Source of the DNA: Pelagibius sp.
Lineage (GTDB): Bacteria; Pseudomonadota; Alphaproteobacteria; Kiloniellales; Kiloniellaceae
NCBI RefSeq assembly: GCF_028289705.1
Contig: NZ_JANQOI010000017.1
Coordinates: 105,312-169,311, forward strand
Reading direction: 5' to 3'
Length of the DNA stretch: 64,000 bases
Shown: positions 35,035 through 43,282 of the stretch, one piece after another
Position numbering within the stretch: position 1 is the stretch's first letter
How the letters are laid out: every line of letters starts with the position of its first letter
The notes under the pieces: generated by a model
Database searches by the model: none
What the model saw: the letters and a program-made list of their open reading frames with translations, nothing else
Told to the model about the DNA's origin: nothing
Position numbers and translations under genes: made by a program

Positions 35035-36039
35035 ATGAAGAGCAGTTCCGTTTTGAAATCGATCGGGAGCGCCGCTCTTGTCGCGGCCTCGTTGGCTTTC
35101 GCCGCCGTGCCGGCACAGGCGCAGAGCAAGGGTTCCATGACCGTCGCTTTCGGCGACGTGCCCGGCGGCGAGATGGTGAATTTCATGATCGCCGTCGCCC
35201 GCGCCAAGGAACGCGGTGTCCAGGTGGAGACCACCTTCCTGCAGTCCGAGGATCTGGCCGCCCAGGCCATCGTCAGCGGCCAGGCGGACATCGGCGTCGG
35301 CACGCCCTATGCACTGATTCAAAAGGTCAACGCGCCGATCCGCATGTTCTATCAGCTCTCCATGCTGCGCTTCTATCCCGTGGTCAACGGCGAGAAGTAT
35401 AAGACCTGGAAGGATTTGGACGGCGCCGATGTGGCGGTGCACGGCCGCGGTTCGGGAACCGAGGCGATCATGCAGCTCATGGCCAAGCAAAACGGTGTCG
35501 CCTACAAGACGGTGAGCTACGTGCCTGGCTCCGGCGTGCGCGCCGGCGCGCTGCTGCAGGGCCGCATCAACGTCTCCATCGTCGACTACGAGCGCAAGCG
35601 GCTGCTGGAGCGCGAGGCACCGGGCAGGTTCGTCTTCCTGCCGCTGCCGGACATCAAGGCCACCGACGAGGCACTCTACGCCAACAAGAACTGGCTTGAG
35701 ACCGAGAAGGAAGCGGTCGCGATCCTGGTCGAGGAGCTGATCAAGACCTGGCGCGAGATCAACAAGGACCCCGCCTCCATCGCCACGCTTCGCGAGAAGT
35801 ACAACGTGCTGCCCGATATCGAGCAGATCGAGGTCGAGGAAATGGTGCCGGCCTTCACCCAGGGCGTCGAGATCGACCTCTTCCCCAACAACGGCGGCAG
35901 CGCCGAGTCGGTGAAGGAAGACTTCGTCTTCTTCACCACCTCGGGCTCCCTGGACGGCAATGCCGCGGAACTCAAGGTCGAAGACTACTGGTATCTCGAG
36001 TCCATCGACGCGGCCCTCGAAAAACTCGGCAGGATGTAG
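35035..36039 (+). CDS. ABC transporter substrate-binding protein (NitT/TauT type)
   Basis: A 334-residue periplasmic binding protein with a signal peptide cleaved near AAVPAQAQS (residue about 28-30). It has the two-lobed NMT1/THI5-like pattern: AQAIVSGQADIGVGTPYALI, WKDLDGADVAVHGRGSGTEA and VPGSGVRAGALLQGRINVSI. Two permease genes and an ATPase gene follow, completing an importer. The ligand is unknown; the flanking FAH hydrolases and Ldh-family enzyme suggest a small hydroxy- or keto-acid or an aromatic-derived acid. Strong ribosome site GGGAGGAAACC. Confidence 0.83.
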   Translation: MKSSSVLKSIGSAALVAASLAFAAVPAQAQSKGSMTVAFGDVPGGEMVNFMIAVARAKERGVQVETTFLQSEDLAAQAIVSGQADIGVGTPYALIQKVNAPIRMFYQLSMLRFYPVVNGEKYKTWKDLDGADVAVHGRGSGTEAIMQLMAKQNGVAYKTVSYVPGSGVRAGALLQGRINVSIVDYERKRLLEREAPGRFVFLPLPDIKATDEALYANKNWLETEKEAVAILVEELIKTWREINKDPASIATLREKYNVLPDIEQIEVEEMVPAFTQGVEIDLFPNNGGSAESVKEDFVFFTTSGSLDGNAAELKVEDYWYLESIDAALEKLGRM

Positions 36040-36069
36040 TCCCGAGGTTTCGAAAAGCCCTTCCCAGCA

Positions 36070-36105
36070 CGCCACCGCGCCCCCGCATCGGTCCGCGCGG
36101 TGGCG
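36070..36105 (+). promoter_or_regulatory. Intercistronic stem-loop after binding-protein gene
   Basis: CGCCACCGCGC (36070-36080) and its exact complement GCGCGGTGGCG (36095-36105) form a perfect 11-pair stem with a 14-base loop in the 101-base gap between the binding-protein and first permease genes. No T-tract follows. Such hairpins between a binding protein and permease often protect the upstream message, allowing more binding protein than membrane subunits. An AGGAGGT ribosome site lies further on before the permease ATG. Confidence 0.72.
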
Positions 36106-36140
36106 GCTGAGATCGTAACAGGAGGTTTGAGGACCCCTTA

Positions 36141-36962
36141 ATGTCTACGACCGCTTCATCGGCACCGGCCGCCGTGGAAGGGCCCGAGTCCGGCAGGGCC
36201 TTTCTCGGCCTCGGCTCGGTCTTCGTCTACCGCCTGCTTTCCGTGATCGGACTTTTCACGATCTGGGAGATCGCCGGCCTGATTCCCATCAGCGTGGCCT
36301 TCCCCACCTTCAGCGACACCATGCAGGCGCTCTGGGAGATGACCGCCGACGGCCGGATGACCGATGCCTACGGTGAAACCCTGAAGCCGCTTGCGGTGGG
36401 CGTTTCCATCTCGGCCGTCTTCGGGGTCGCCATCGGCGTCGGCATGGGCCTCAACCGCCTGTTCCAGTGGACCTGGGAGCCGATCTTCGTGGTGCTTCAG
36501 GCGTCCCCCGTCGCGGCGCTCATTCCGCTGATCACCTATGCCTACGGGATCGGCCTCACGGCGAAGACCGTGGCGGTGATGATCCTCGCCGCCCCGATCA
36601 TAGTGCTCAACACCTACAAGGCCGTGCGCAATGCCAGCCCGACCCTGATCCAGATGTGCCGCTCCTTCCAGGGCACGCGGCTTCAGGAGATCTGGAAGGT
36701 GATCATTCCCAACGCCGCACCGGTGATCTTCGCCGGCCTGCGTCTCGGGGTCGCCGCCGGCTTCATCGGCGTCATCCTGGCCGAATTGCTGATCACGCCG
36801 ACAGGGATCGGCGATCTCATTTCCTATCACCGCTCGGTCGCCGAATATGCGCATATGTACGCGGCGGTCTTCTCCATCATCGTGTTCTCCGCCGTCATGG
36901 TCGGACTGCTGGAAAAAGTCGAGACGAACTACTTCCGGCCGGAAAAGAAGAAAGGTCACTGA
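36141..36962 (+). CDS. ABC transporter permease (NitT/TauT type)
   Basis: A 273-residue inner-membrane protein with about six transmembrane helices (LLSVIGLFTIWEIAGLIPI near residues 32-50 is the first). The cytoplasmic coupling loop is seen as SFQGTRLQEIWKVIIPNAAP, the EAA motif of BPD_transp_1 proteins. Its TGA overlaps the ATG of the ATPase gene by one base. A second, different permease gene follows the ATPase, so the importer channel is probably a heterodimer. Confidence 0.87.
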   Translation: MSTTASSAPAAVEGPESGRAFLGLGSVFVYRLLSVIGLFTIWEIAGLIPISVAFPTFSDTMQALWEMTADGRMTDAYGETLKPLAVGVSISAVFGVAIGVGMGLNRLFQWTWEPIFVVLQASPVAALIPLITYAYGIGLTAKTVAVMILAAPIIVLNTYKAVRNASPTLIQMCRSFQGTRLQEIWKVIIPNAAPVIFAGLRLGVAAGFIGVILAELLITPTGIGDLISYHRSVAEYAHMYAAVFSIIVFSAVMVGLLEKVETNYFRPEKKKGH

Positions 36963-37771
36963 TGGCTAGCGTCACCGCCATGCAATCGCCGCACGCCGCG
37001 CCGGACCCTGCGAAAGACAACATCGTCGAGGTTCGCGACATCACCAAGTTCTACGGCACCGACATTCACGCCCTGGACTCCATCAACCTGGCCTTTCCCA
37101 CCAGCCAGATGACCACCCTGCTGGGGCCCAGCGGCTGCGGCAAGACCACGCTGCTGAAGATCATCGCGGGACTGCTGGAGCCCACCGCCGGCGAAGTCTT
37201 CGTCAAGGGCAAGCCGGTGACCGGGCCGGGGCCGGAGCGGGCCTTCGTGTTCCAGGACTTCGCCCTGCTGCCCTGGGCGACGGTCCTGCGCAACGTCGCC
37301 TTCGGGCTGGAGCTGACCCATCAGCCGAAGGCCGAGCGGGAGGAGAAGGCGCGCCAATACATCGACAAGGTCGGCCTGGGCGGCTTCGAGGACAAATACC
37401 CTCATGAGCTTTCCGGCGGCATGCGCCAGCGCGTCGGCCTGGCCCGCGCCCTGGCGGTCAACGCCGATGTGCTGCTGATGGACGAGCCCTTCTCGGCCGT
37501 CGACGAACAGACGCGCCGCAAGTTCCAGGAAGACCTGCTGCACCTGCTGTCGGTGGAGAAGAAGTCGGTGATCTTCGTCACCCACTCCATCGAGGAGGCG
37601 GTCTACGTCTCCGACCAGATCGTGCTGCTGTCGCCGCGCCCGGGCCGCATCCACTCGACCATCCGGCCGGAGATCAGCCGCGACGCGAGCCCCGACGACA
37701 TCCGCCGCGACAAGGCCTACCTCGATACCGTCGAGGAGATCTGGAACAACCTGCGCAAGTATCTGGACTGA
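36962..37771 (+). CDS. ABC transporter ATP-binding protein (NitT/TauT type)
   Basis: A 269-residue ATPase: Walker A LLGPSGCGKTTLLKIIAGLL at about residues 54-73, Q-loop FVFQDFALLPW, signature LSGGMRQRVGLARALA, Walker B VLLMDEPFSAVDEQTR and H-loop FVTHSIEEAVYVSD. The ALLPW Q-loop wording is typical of the nitrate/taurine/sulfonate importer subfamily. Located between the two permease genes; drives uptake of the ligand delivered by the binding protein at 35035-36039. Confidence 0.92.
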   Translation: MASVTAMQSPHAAPDPAKDNIVEVRDITKFYGTDIHALDSINLAFPTSQMTTLLGPSGCGKTTLLKIIAGLLEPTAGEVFVKGKPVTGPGPERAFVFQDFALLPWATVLRNVAFGLELTHQPKAEREEKARQYIDKVGLGGFEDKYPHELSGGMRQRVGLARALAVNADVLLMDEPFSAVDEQTRRKFQEDLLHLLSVEKKSVIFVTHSIEEAVYVSDQIVLLSPRPGRIHSTIRPEISRDASPDDIRRDKAYLDTVEEIWNNLRKYLD

Positions 37772-37781
37772 GGACGGCCCC

Positions 37782-38537
37782 ATGGTTCTCTTCGGACATC
37801 GCATACCGCCGGCCTACTCGCTGCTGATCTGGATCGGGCTCTGGGAGCTGGCCGGGCGCCTGGAACTGGCCTTTATCCTGCCGCCCTTCTCCAGCGTCAT
37901 CGCAGAGCTCTGGGTGCTGGCGCAGCGCGCCGACTTCCACGCCGCCGCGCTGCAGACCCTGCAGTCCTTCTTCATCGGCATGGTCATCGCCATCATCGGC
38001 GGCGTCGCCATCGGTTTCGCCATGGGGCGCAGCCGGGTGGCCAACAGCATTCTCGGCATGTGGGTGAACATCTTCGCCTCGGCGCCGCTGTCCTCGCTGG
38101 TGCCGGTGCTGATGCTGCTGTTCGGCCTCGGCCAGACCACCATCATCGTCACGGTGGTGCTCTTCGCCATCTGGATCATCGCCCTCGACACCTATGCCGG
38201 GGTACGCCACATCTCGCCCTCGCTCTCGGAGATGGGCCAGTCCTTCGGCGCCAGCCGCTGGCAGCTCCTCACCAAGGTGCTGTTCTGGGCCGCCCTGCCG
38301 GAGATCCTCGCCGGCATCCGCATGGGGCTGATCCGGGCGGTCAAGGGCATCGTCATCGGCCAGCTCCTGGTCTCGGTGGTGGCCCTCGGGCGGCTGTTCC
38401 GCACCTTCTCCGACAACTTCCAGTTCGAGGAGTTCTGGGCGCTGACCCTGATCCTCTTCGTCTTCGCGCTGGCTTTCTCCTCGATGATCGGCTGGCTGGA
38501 GCACAAGGTCGAATACTATGCGGGCTCGCGCATCTGA
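37782..38537 (+). CDS. Second ABC transporter permease (NitT/TauT type)
   Basis: A 251-residue polytopic membrane protein with the EAA loop SFGASRWQLLTKVLFWAALP. It begins 10 bases after the ATPase stop. It differs considerably from the first permease (36141-36962), indicating a heterodimeric translocation pore rather than a duplicated gene. Together with the upstream three genes it completes the importer. Confidence 0.87.
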   Translation: MVLFGHRIPPAYSLLIWIGLWELAGRLELAFILPPFSSVIAELWVLAQRADFHAAALQTLQSFFIGMVIAIIGGVAIGFAMGRSRVANSILGMWVNIFASAPLSSLVPVLMLLFGLGQTTIIVTVVLFAIWIIALDTYAGVRHISPSLSEMGQSFGASRWQLLTKVLFWAALPEILAGIRMGLIRAVKGIVIGQLLVSVVALGRLFRTFSDNFQFEEFWALTLILFVFALAFSSMIGWLEHKVEYYAGSRI

Positions 38538-38567
38538 TCGCCGCCGCAACGCCGCCGGGGCCTTGCC

Positions 38568-39626
38568 ATGAGCAAGGAAATCCGGCGCTACACGGCCTCG
38601 GCGCTCGAGCAGTTCCTGCGCTCCGCCTTCGTCGCGCTGGAGGTGCCCGATGCCGATGCGACCCTGGTGGCCGGCCTCATGGTGCGCGCCGATCTCCAGG
38701 GCTATGACACCCACGGCAGCTTTCGCCTGCGCCAATACGTCAACCGCCTGCGCGACGGCGGGACCAACCCGCGCGCCGAGGTCCGGGTCGCCCTCGAGAA
38801 GGGCTCCACCGCCGTGGTGGACGGCGACAACGGTCTCGGCCACCTCGCCATGCGCTTTGCCACACAGCTCGCCATCGCCAAGGCGCAGGACCACGGCATC
38901 GGCTGGGTCGGGGTGCGCAACGGCAACCACGCCGGGCCCGCGGCGCTCTACGTGACCATGGCTGTCGAAGAGGACATGATCGGCCTTTACGGTGCCGTCG
39001 GCAGCGCCAACCACGTGCCCCCCTTCGGCGGGGCGGATCTGCTGCTCGGCACCAATCCCATCGCCATCGCCGTCCCGGCCGGCGAGTCGCCGCCCTTCGT
39101 GCTGGACATGGCCACCACGGTGGCCGCCGTCGGCAAGATCAAGACCCTGGCCCAGCGCGGCGAACCAATGCCCGAAGGCTGGATGGTGGGCCGCGACGGC
39201 AAGCCCCTGACCGACCCGGCGCGCCGGGAGGAGGGTCTGCTGCTGCCCATCGGCGGCGCCAAAGGCTACGGCCTTGCCATGGCCCTCGGCCTGCTGGCCG
39301 GAACGCTGAACGGCGCCGCCTTCGGCAGCGACGTCGTGGACTTCACCAAGGACACCACCTCCGCGACCAATACCGGCCAGTTCATCGCCGCCCTGTCGCT
39401 CTCCGCCTTCGGCGATGTGACGGCCTTCAAGGCCTCGGCCGATGCGGTCTTCGCGGAGATGCGCGGCGCCACGCCCCTGCCGGATCACGATCCCGTGCGC
39501 ATCCCCGGCGACCGCCGCGCGGCTCTCTACAATGACAGGCGGGCGAACGGCATTCCCCTGCACCCCAATCTCGTGAAAACCCTGGAGGAGATCGCTGGAG
39601 AACTGCAGGTTCCGAAACTAGGTTAG
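38568..39626 (+). CDS. Ldh family (malate/L-lactate dehydrogenase type) oxidoreductase
   Basis: A 352-residue NAD(P)-dependent dehydrogenase of the Ldh_2 family (PF02615), whose members oxidise 2-hydroxy acids or reduce imines and 2-keto acids. Seen: RADLQGYDTHGSFRLRQYV with the catalytic-type His, VGVRNGNHAGPAALYVTMA, LLLGTNPIAIAVPAG, VLDMATTVAA and LLPIGGAKGYGLAMAL. Encoded 30 bases after the permease and before a second FAH protein, so it probably oxidises the imported hydroxy acid before FAH-type cleavage. Confidence 0.87.
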   Translation: MSKEIRRYTASALEQFLRSAFVALEVPDADATLVAGLMVRADLQGYDTHGSFRLRQYVNRLRDGGTNPRAEVRVALEKGSTAVVDGDNGLGHLAMRFATQLAIAKAQDHGIGWVGVRNGNHAGPAALYVTMAVEEDMIGLYGAVGSANHVPPFGGADLLLGTNPIAIAVPAGESPPFVLDMATTVAAVGKIKTLAQRGEPMPEGWMVGRDGKPLTDPARREEGLLLPIGGAKGYGLAMALGLLAGTLNGAAFGSDVVDFTKDTTSATNTGQFIAALSLSAFGDVTAFKASADAVFAEMRGATPLPDHDPVRIPGDRRAALYNDRRANGIPLHPNLVKTLEEIAGELQVPKLG

Positions 39627-39650
39627 ACGAGAGCGCCGCGGGTAGGCGCA

Positions 39651-39670
39651 GCCGGCACCCAGAGGCCGGC
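39651..39670 (+). repeat. Small intercistronic inverted repeat
   Basis: GCCGGC at 39651-39656 is repeated at 39665-39670; as a self-complementary hexamer it can fold into a 6-pair stem with an 8-base loop between the dehydrogenase and second FAH genes. Not followed by T residues. May only reflect GC-rich sequence. Confidence 0.25.
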
Positions 39671-39705
39671 CAAGACCATCAGAGCCATATGGAAGAAGAT
39701 AGAGC

Positions 39706-40392
39706 ATGAGTTACCTATTCTCCCCCCCACAGCAGGTCGAACTGCCGGTTCGCGGCAATTCGGTGTCCTTTCCCGTCCACCGCATCTATTGCGTGGGGCG
39801 CAACTACGCCGCCCACGCCGTGGAGATGGGCCACGACCCGGACCGGGAGGACCCCTTTTTCTTCCAGAAGAACCCCGACAACCTGGTGGTCAACGGGGAG
39901 GCCTTTCCCTACCCCGACAAGTCGGCGGATGTGCATCACGAGATCGAACTGGTGGTCGCCCTTAAGAGCGGCGGGCGCAACATCCCCGTCGAGGACGCCC
40001 TGGACCACGTCTGGGGCTACGGCGTGGCGCTGGACATGACACGGCGCGACCTGCAGGGGGTGGCCAAGAAAATGGGCCGGCCCTGGGAGGTCGGCAAGGC
40101 CTTCGACCACTCGGCGCCCTGCAGCGCCCTGGTGGCCGCCAGCGACATCGGCCACCCCAGCGCGGGCGCCATCTGGCTGAAGGTCAACGGCGAAGTCCGC
40201 CAGGAAGGCGACCTGAACCAGCTCATCTGGAAGGTGCCGGAAATGATCGCCTACCTCTCCGGCCTCTTCACCCTGGAGGCCGGGGACCTGATCCTTTCCG
40301 GGACTCCCGCCGGTGTCGGCCCGGTGAATCGCGGCGACGTGCTGGAAGGCCACATCGACGGCGTCGGCGAGCTGCACACCAAGGTGGTGTAG
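39706..40392 (+). CDS. FAH family protein (fumarylpyruvate hydrolase-like)
   Basis: A 228-residue short FAH-superfamily enzyme: IYCVGRNYAAHAVEMG at about residues 26-41, FFFQKNPDNLV, the metal-binding HHEIELVVAL, and LEAGDLILSGTPAGVGPV near the end. Length and wording resemble fumarylpyruvate hydrolases of the gentisate pathway, which split fumarylpyruvate into fumarate and pyruvate, though substrate cannot be proven. Last gene of the rightward operon; the lysE gene converges 40 bases beyond it. Confidence 0.85.
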   Translation: MSYLFSPPQQVELPVRGNSVSFPVHRIYCVGRNYAAHAVEMGHDPDREDPFFFQKNPDNLVVNGEAFPYPDKSADVHHEIELVVALKSGGRNIPVEDALDHVWGYGVALDMTRRDLQGVAKKMGRPWEVGKAFDHSAPCSALVAASDIGHPSAGAIWLKVNGEVRQEGDLNQLIWKVPEMIAYLSGLFTLEAGDLILSGTPAGVGPVNRGDVLEGHIDGVGELHTKVV

Positions 40393-40432
40393 GCACGGCC
40401 CGCTGACCGCAGCGGCGGCGCCAAGGCTTCCC

Positions 40433-41059
40433 CTACTTCTCCTGCAGGGCCAGCCGCGCGCCCAGGGCGATGTATATGGCGCCGACCACCTTGCCCTGCC
40501 AGCGCACGACGGCGGGGTTGCGGCGCAGAAAGGCCCCGAACCAGCCGGCGCAGGTGGCGAAGACCAGGGTGCTGAGCAGTCCCATCAGAACGAAGAGCCC
40601 GCCCAGGATTGTGAGCTGCAGCGCGACAGCACCGTTTTCCGGGCGCACGAACTGCGGCAGGAAAGCCAGGAAGAAAAGGGCCGACTTGGGGTTCAGGACC
40701 TCGGCCAGCACCGCCTGACGCAAGGCCTGGCCTGGCGTGATCCGCAGGGAGCCGAAGGCGGCATCGGGTTGCACCTTTTCCAGGATCGCCCGGATCCCCA
40801 GGTAGACCAGATAGGCCGCCCCCAGATACTTCACCAGAGTGAACAGAAAGGCCGAGGCCAGGATCACCGCCGAGAGGCCGACCACCGCCATGGCAGTGTG
40901 GACCAGGTCGCCCACCGCGATGCCGAGCCCCGTGGCGATCCCCACCCGGGTGCCGGAGGTGGACGCGCGGGCCAGAGTCAGGATCACCGCCGGCCCGGGA
41001 ATGAACACGAACCCCAACAGGATGGCCAGGTAGGTGATGAGGGTCGTCTGGTCGATCAA
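40433..41059 (-). CDS. LysE/RhtB family exporter
   Basis: A 208-residue inner-membrane protein with about six transmembrane helices. The N terminus LLGFVFIPGPAVILTLARAS with GPA, followed by GIATGLGIAVGDLVH, is the LysE/RhtB signature; ALRQAVLAEVLNPKSALFFLAFLPQF is the conserved central segment. Such proteins export amino acids or homoserine lactones. It starts 14 bases downstream of the creatininase gene and is probably co-transcribed with it and dusA. Confidence 0.9.
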   Translation of the reverse strand: MIDQTTLITYLAILLGFVFIPGPAVILTLARASTSGTRVGIATGLGIAVGDLVHTAMAVVGLSAVILASAFLFTLVKYLGAAYLVYLGIRAILEKVQPDAAFGSLRITPGQALRQAVLAEVLNPKSALFFLAFLPQFVRPENGAVALQLTILGGLFVLMGLLSTLVFATCAGWFGAFLRRNPAVVRWQGKVVGAIYIALGARLALQEK

Positions 41060-41073
41060 GGTGGAGGTCTCCC

Positions 41074-41820
41074 TTAGGCTTCCTTCAGGAAAGCCTCATA
41101 GTCCGCGGCGGCTTCGCGCACGGCGGTGTCGAGCAGGGCCCGGCCCTGTTCGGGGCTGGCAAGGGCGGAGTGGGAGCCGACGCGGCCGTCGGGAAAGCGC
41201 CGCCGGTGGTCGGCGGCATCGCCGTGGAGATCGCCGGCATGGGCCTTCAGGTAGTCCGCGCTCAAGGCTTCCGGCGGTGCCTCGGCGCCGGTGACGGCGC
41301 GCACCAGGGCCTGGGTGATGGCCACCTCGCTGGGGGTGGCGTGCATGCCCTCCCATTCGCCGTAGAGGGACCGGCGCAGAGCGTCGGTCTCCGGGTAGTC
41401 CCACCAAGAGCGCAGGCGCACGGCGAAGGCAGCATCCAGGTCCTGGGTGGCGTCGTGGATCGCCGCGCGGATCGGCGCCAGGTTCGCGCCATGGCCGTTG
41501 AGGATGTAGATCCGGGTGAAGCCCTGGCCGGCCAGAGAGGCCAGCACATCGTAGACCAGCGCGGTGAAGGTCCGGGCCCGCAGGGAGATGGTGCCGGGAA
41601 AGGCGAGGTTGAACTGGGCCGGGGTCAGCGCCTGGACCGGCGCGACGATGGCACCGGCCGCCTCGGCGGCGCGCTCCGCCATCGCCTGGGCGCAGATGGC
41701 GTCGGTGCCGATCAGGCCGATGGGGCCGTGCTGTTCCGTCGAGCCGGTGGGCAGGATGATCCCCGGGGACTCCCGCAGATAGGCCTCGACCTCCGGCCAG
41801 GTCATTTCGGCGAGTTTCAT
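41074..41820 (-). CDS. Creatininase family amidohydrolase
   Basis: A 248-residue zinc-dependent amidohydrolase: ILPTGSTEQHGPIGLIGTDA at about residues 21-40 (metal-binding Glu-x-His), LTPAQFNLAFPGTISL, IYILNGHGANLAPIRAAI (metal His) and GEWEGMHATPSEVAIT. The family includes creatininase, MftE and Fapy hydrolases; substrate is not clear here. ATG 41820 chosen because the conserved opening MKLAEMTWPEV starts there; the frame extends upstream into dusA without conserved sequence. Its start overlaps the stop of a possible 31-codon ORF. Confidence 0.83.
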   Translation of the reverse strand: MKLAEMTWPEVEAYLRESPGIILPTGSTEQHGPIGLIGTDAICAQAMAERAAEAAGAIVAPVQALTPAQFNLAFPGTISLRARTFTALVYDVLASLAGQGFTRIYILNGHGANLAPIRAAIHDATQDLDAAFAVRLRSWWDYPETDALRRSLYGEWEGMHATPSEVAITQALVRAVTGAEAPPEALSADYLKAHAGDLHGDAADHRRRFPDGRVGSHSALASPEQGRALLDTAVREAAADYEAFLKEA

Positions 41821-41912
41821 GGCCGCGCTCCACTGCTCGTTCCGCGCAGGATATCGAGGTCGCAGTCCGGTCCGCCGTCGTCGGCGAAGCCGCGTTTCTT
41901 GTCGTCGGGCAT
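41817..41912 (-). CDS. Possible 31-codon ORF between dusA and creatininase
   Basis: The 97-base gap after dusA holds an ATG-started ORF of 31 residues, acidic, beginning MPDDKKRGFADDGG and containing PDCDLDILRG, with a single Cys. It starts 5 bases after the dusA stop, and its TGA overlaps the creatininase ATG (ATGA junction). No strong ribosome site is seen, and I recognise no homologue. It could be a small protein or a coupling leader, or chance. Confidence 0.3.
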   Translation of the reverse strand: MPDDKKRGFADDGGPDCDLDILRGTSSGARP

Positions 41913-41917
41913 CCCGG

Positions 41918-42952
41918 TTAGGCCGCGCGGCGCCGGTCCTGGGCGGCCCGCCAGCGGGCCATTGCGGCCAGGATGACCTCGGGCCCGGCGCCCAGCTTGT
42001 GCGCCTCCTCGGCGAGATGGCGGCGCCAGGCACGCGCCCCGGGCAGGCCGTTGAAGAGGCCCAGCATGTGGCGGGTGATGGACTTCAGCGGTACGCCCCG
42101 GATGAGTTGACGCTCGACATAGGGCAGAAAGGCCTCGACCACCGCCTCGCGGCTGAGGGGCTCGGCCGTCTCGCCGAAGAAGCGCCGGTCCGCCTGCGCC
42201 AGGATGTAGGGCGACTGATAGGCCGCGCGGCCGATCATCACCCCGTCGACCCGGGTGAGATGGGCCTCGGCCTCGTCCAGATCCATCACCCCGCCGTTCA
42301 GCACGACCTCCAGATCGGGGAAGTCGCGCTTCAGGGCGTGGACGACCTCATAGCGCAGCGGCGGCACCTCGCGGTTCTGCTTCGGGCTGAGGCCGCTGAG
42401 CCAGGCCTTGCGCGCGTGGATGGTGAAGGTCCGGCAGCCCGCCTCGGCCACCGTGGCGACGAAGCCTTGCAGGGCCTCGTAGGAATCCTGATCGTCGACG
42501 CCGATGCGCGTCTTCACGGTGACCGGAATAGCCACCGCCGCGATCATCGCCGCCACGCAGTCGGCCACCAGGGCCGGTTCGGTCATCAGACAGGCGCCGA
42601 AGCGGCCCCGCTGCACCCGGTCGCTGGGGCAGCCGAGGTTGAGGTTGATCTCGTCGTAGCCCCGCGCCTCGCCCTCCCGCGCACAGGCAGCCAGATCCGC
42701 CGGCTCGGAGCCGCCAAGCTGCAGCGCCACGGGATGCTCGCTCTCGTCAAAGCTCAGGAAGCGGTCGCGGTCGCCGTGCAGGATCGCCCCGGTGGTCACC
42801 ATCTCGGTATAGAGCAGGGTGCGCCGGCTGATGGTCCGCAGGAAGGCCCGCTCATGCCGGTCCGTCCAGTCCATCATGGGGGCTACGGAGAGGGTGTGGT
42901 CCAGTTTGGCCAAGGGTTCGCTTGTCTTGTCTCGTTCCGTGGGCCCAGGCAT
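41918..42952 (-). CDS. dusA: tRNA-dihydrouridine synthase A
   Basis: Flavin-dependent reduction of uridine in the tRNA D-loop (positions 20/20a in DusA). The 344-residue protein shows LSVAPMMDWTDRHERAFLRT (FMN-binding N terminus), YTEMVTTGAILHGDRDRFL, INLNLGCPSDRVQRGRFGAC with the catalytic Cys, FTIHARKAWLSGLSPKQNR, and VDGVMIGRAAYQSPYILA. The NPS/CPSDRVQ and SPKQNR patterns separate DusA from DusB/C. ATG 42952 (MPGPTERDK) chosen because the frame further upstream carries no family similarity. Confidence 0.93.
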   Translation of the reverse strand: MPGPTERDKTSEPLAKLDHTLSVAPMMDWTDRHERAFLRTISRRTLLYTEMVTTGAILHGDRDRFLSFDESEHPVALQLGGSEPADLAACAREGEARGYDEINLNLGCPSDRVQRGRFGACLMTEPALVADCVAAMIAAVAIPVTVKTRIGVDDQDSYEALQGFVATVAEAGCRTFTIHARKAWLSGLSPKQNREVPPLRYEVVHALKRDFPDLEVVLNGGVMDLDEAEAHLTRVDGVMIGRAAYQSPYILAQADRRFFGETAEPLSREAVVEAFLPYVERQLIRGVPLKSITRHMLGLFNGLPGARAWRRHLAEEAHKLGAGPEVILAAMARWRAAQDRRRAA

Positions 42953-43282
42953 GCCAACAGCGGTCAACCACCATTTGCACTGCGGTAAGGCACTGCCTTG
43001 CCAGTATTTATCACAGCACAATAGGCGCACGTCGAAGCGGCCGCTAGAGCCAATGCACCAAGGTGGTCCAAGCGATGCGCCTATAGGGAAGCGCCGTTCA
43101 CCACACGCATCGTGAATGGCCAACCAATGACGTCGCCGTAAAGCGCTCTCTCGTGGATGGAGATGGCATCAGCGGCAGCGTCGAGTCTCACTGGGATAGT
43201 TGGTTACTATGCAGTTTTTTTCCGGCGCCCCGGTTCTTCCGTCGCGAGCACGGCATAGCCGATGGCGGTTTTCCATCCCCCC
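42953..43282. other. 330-base gap between dusA and the beta-oxidation gene
   Basis: No protein-coding gene is evident; ORFs here lack family features. The dusA promoter must lie in the left part. An imperfect 9-1-9 inverted repeat GGTAAGGCA-C-TGCCTTGCC sits at 42984-43002, about 32 bases before the dusA ATG. The right part contains seven T residues at 43215-43221 next to CCGGCGCCCCGG, but orientation does not make a terminator for the leftward operon ending at 43283. Composition is less GC-rich than the coding sequence. Confidence 0.5.

Noticed and set aside
43215..43221. Seven T residues beside CCGGCGCCCCGG
   Set aside because: The T-run precedes the hairpin on the + strand and becomes an A-run after it on the - strand, so it cannot terminate the leftward operon.
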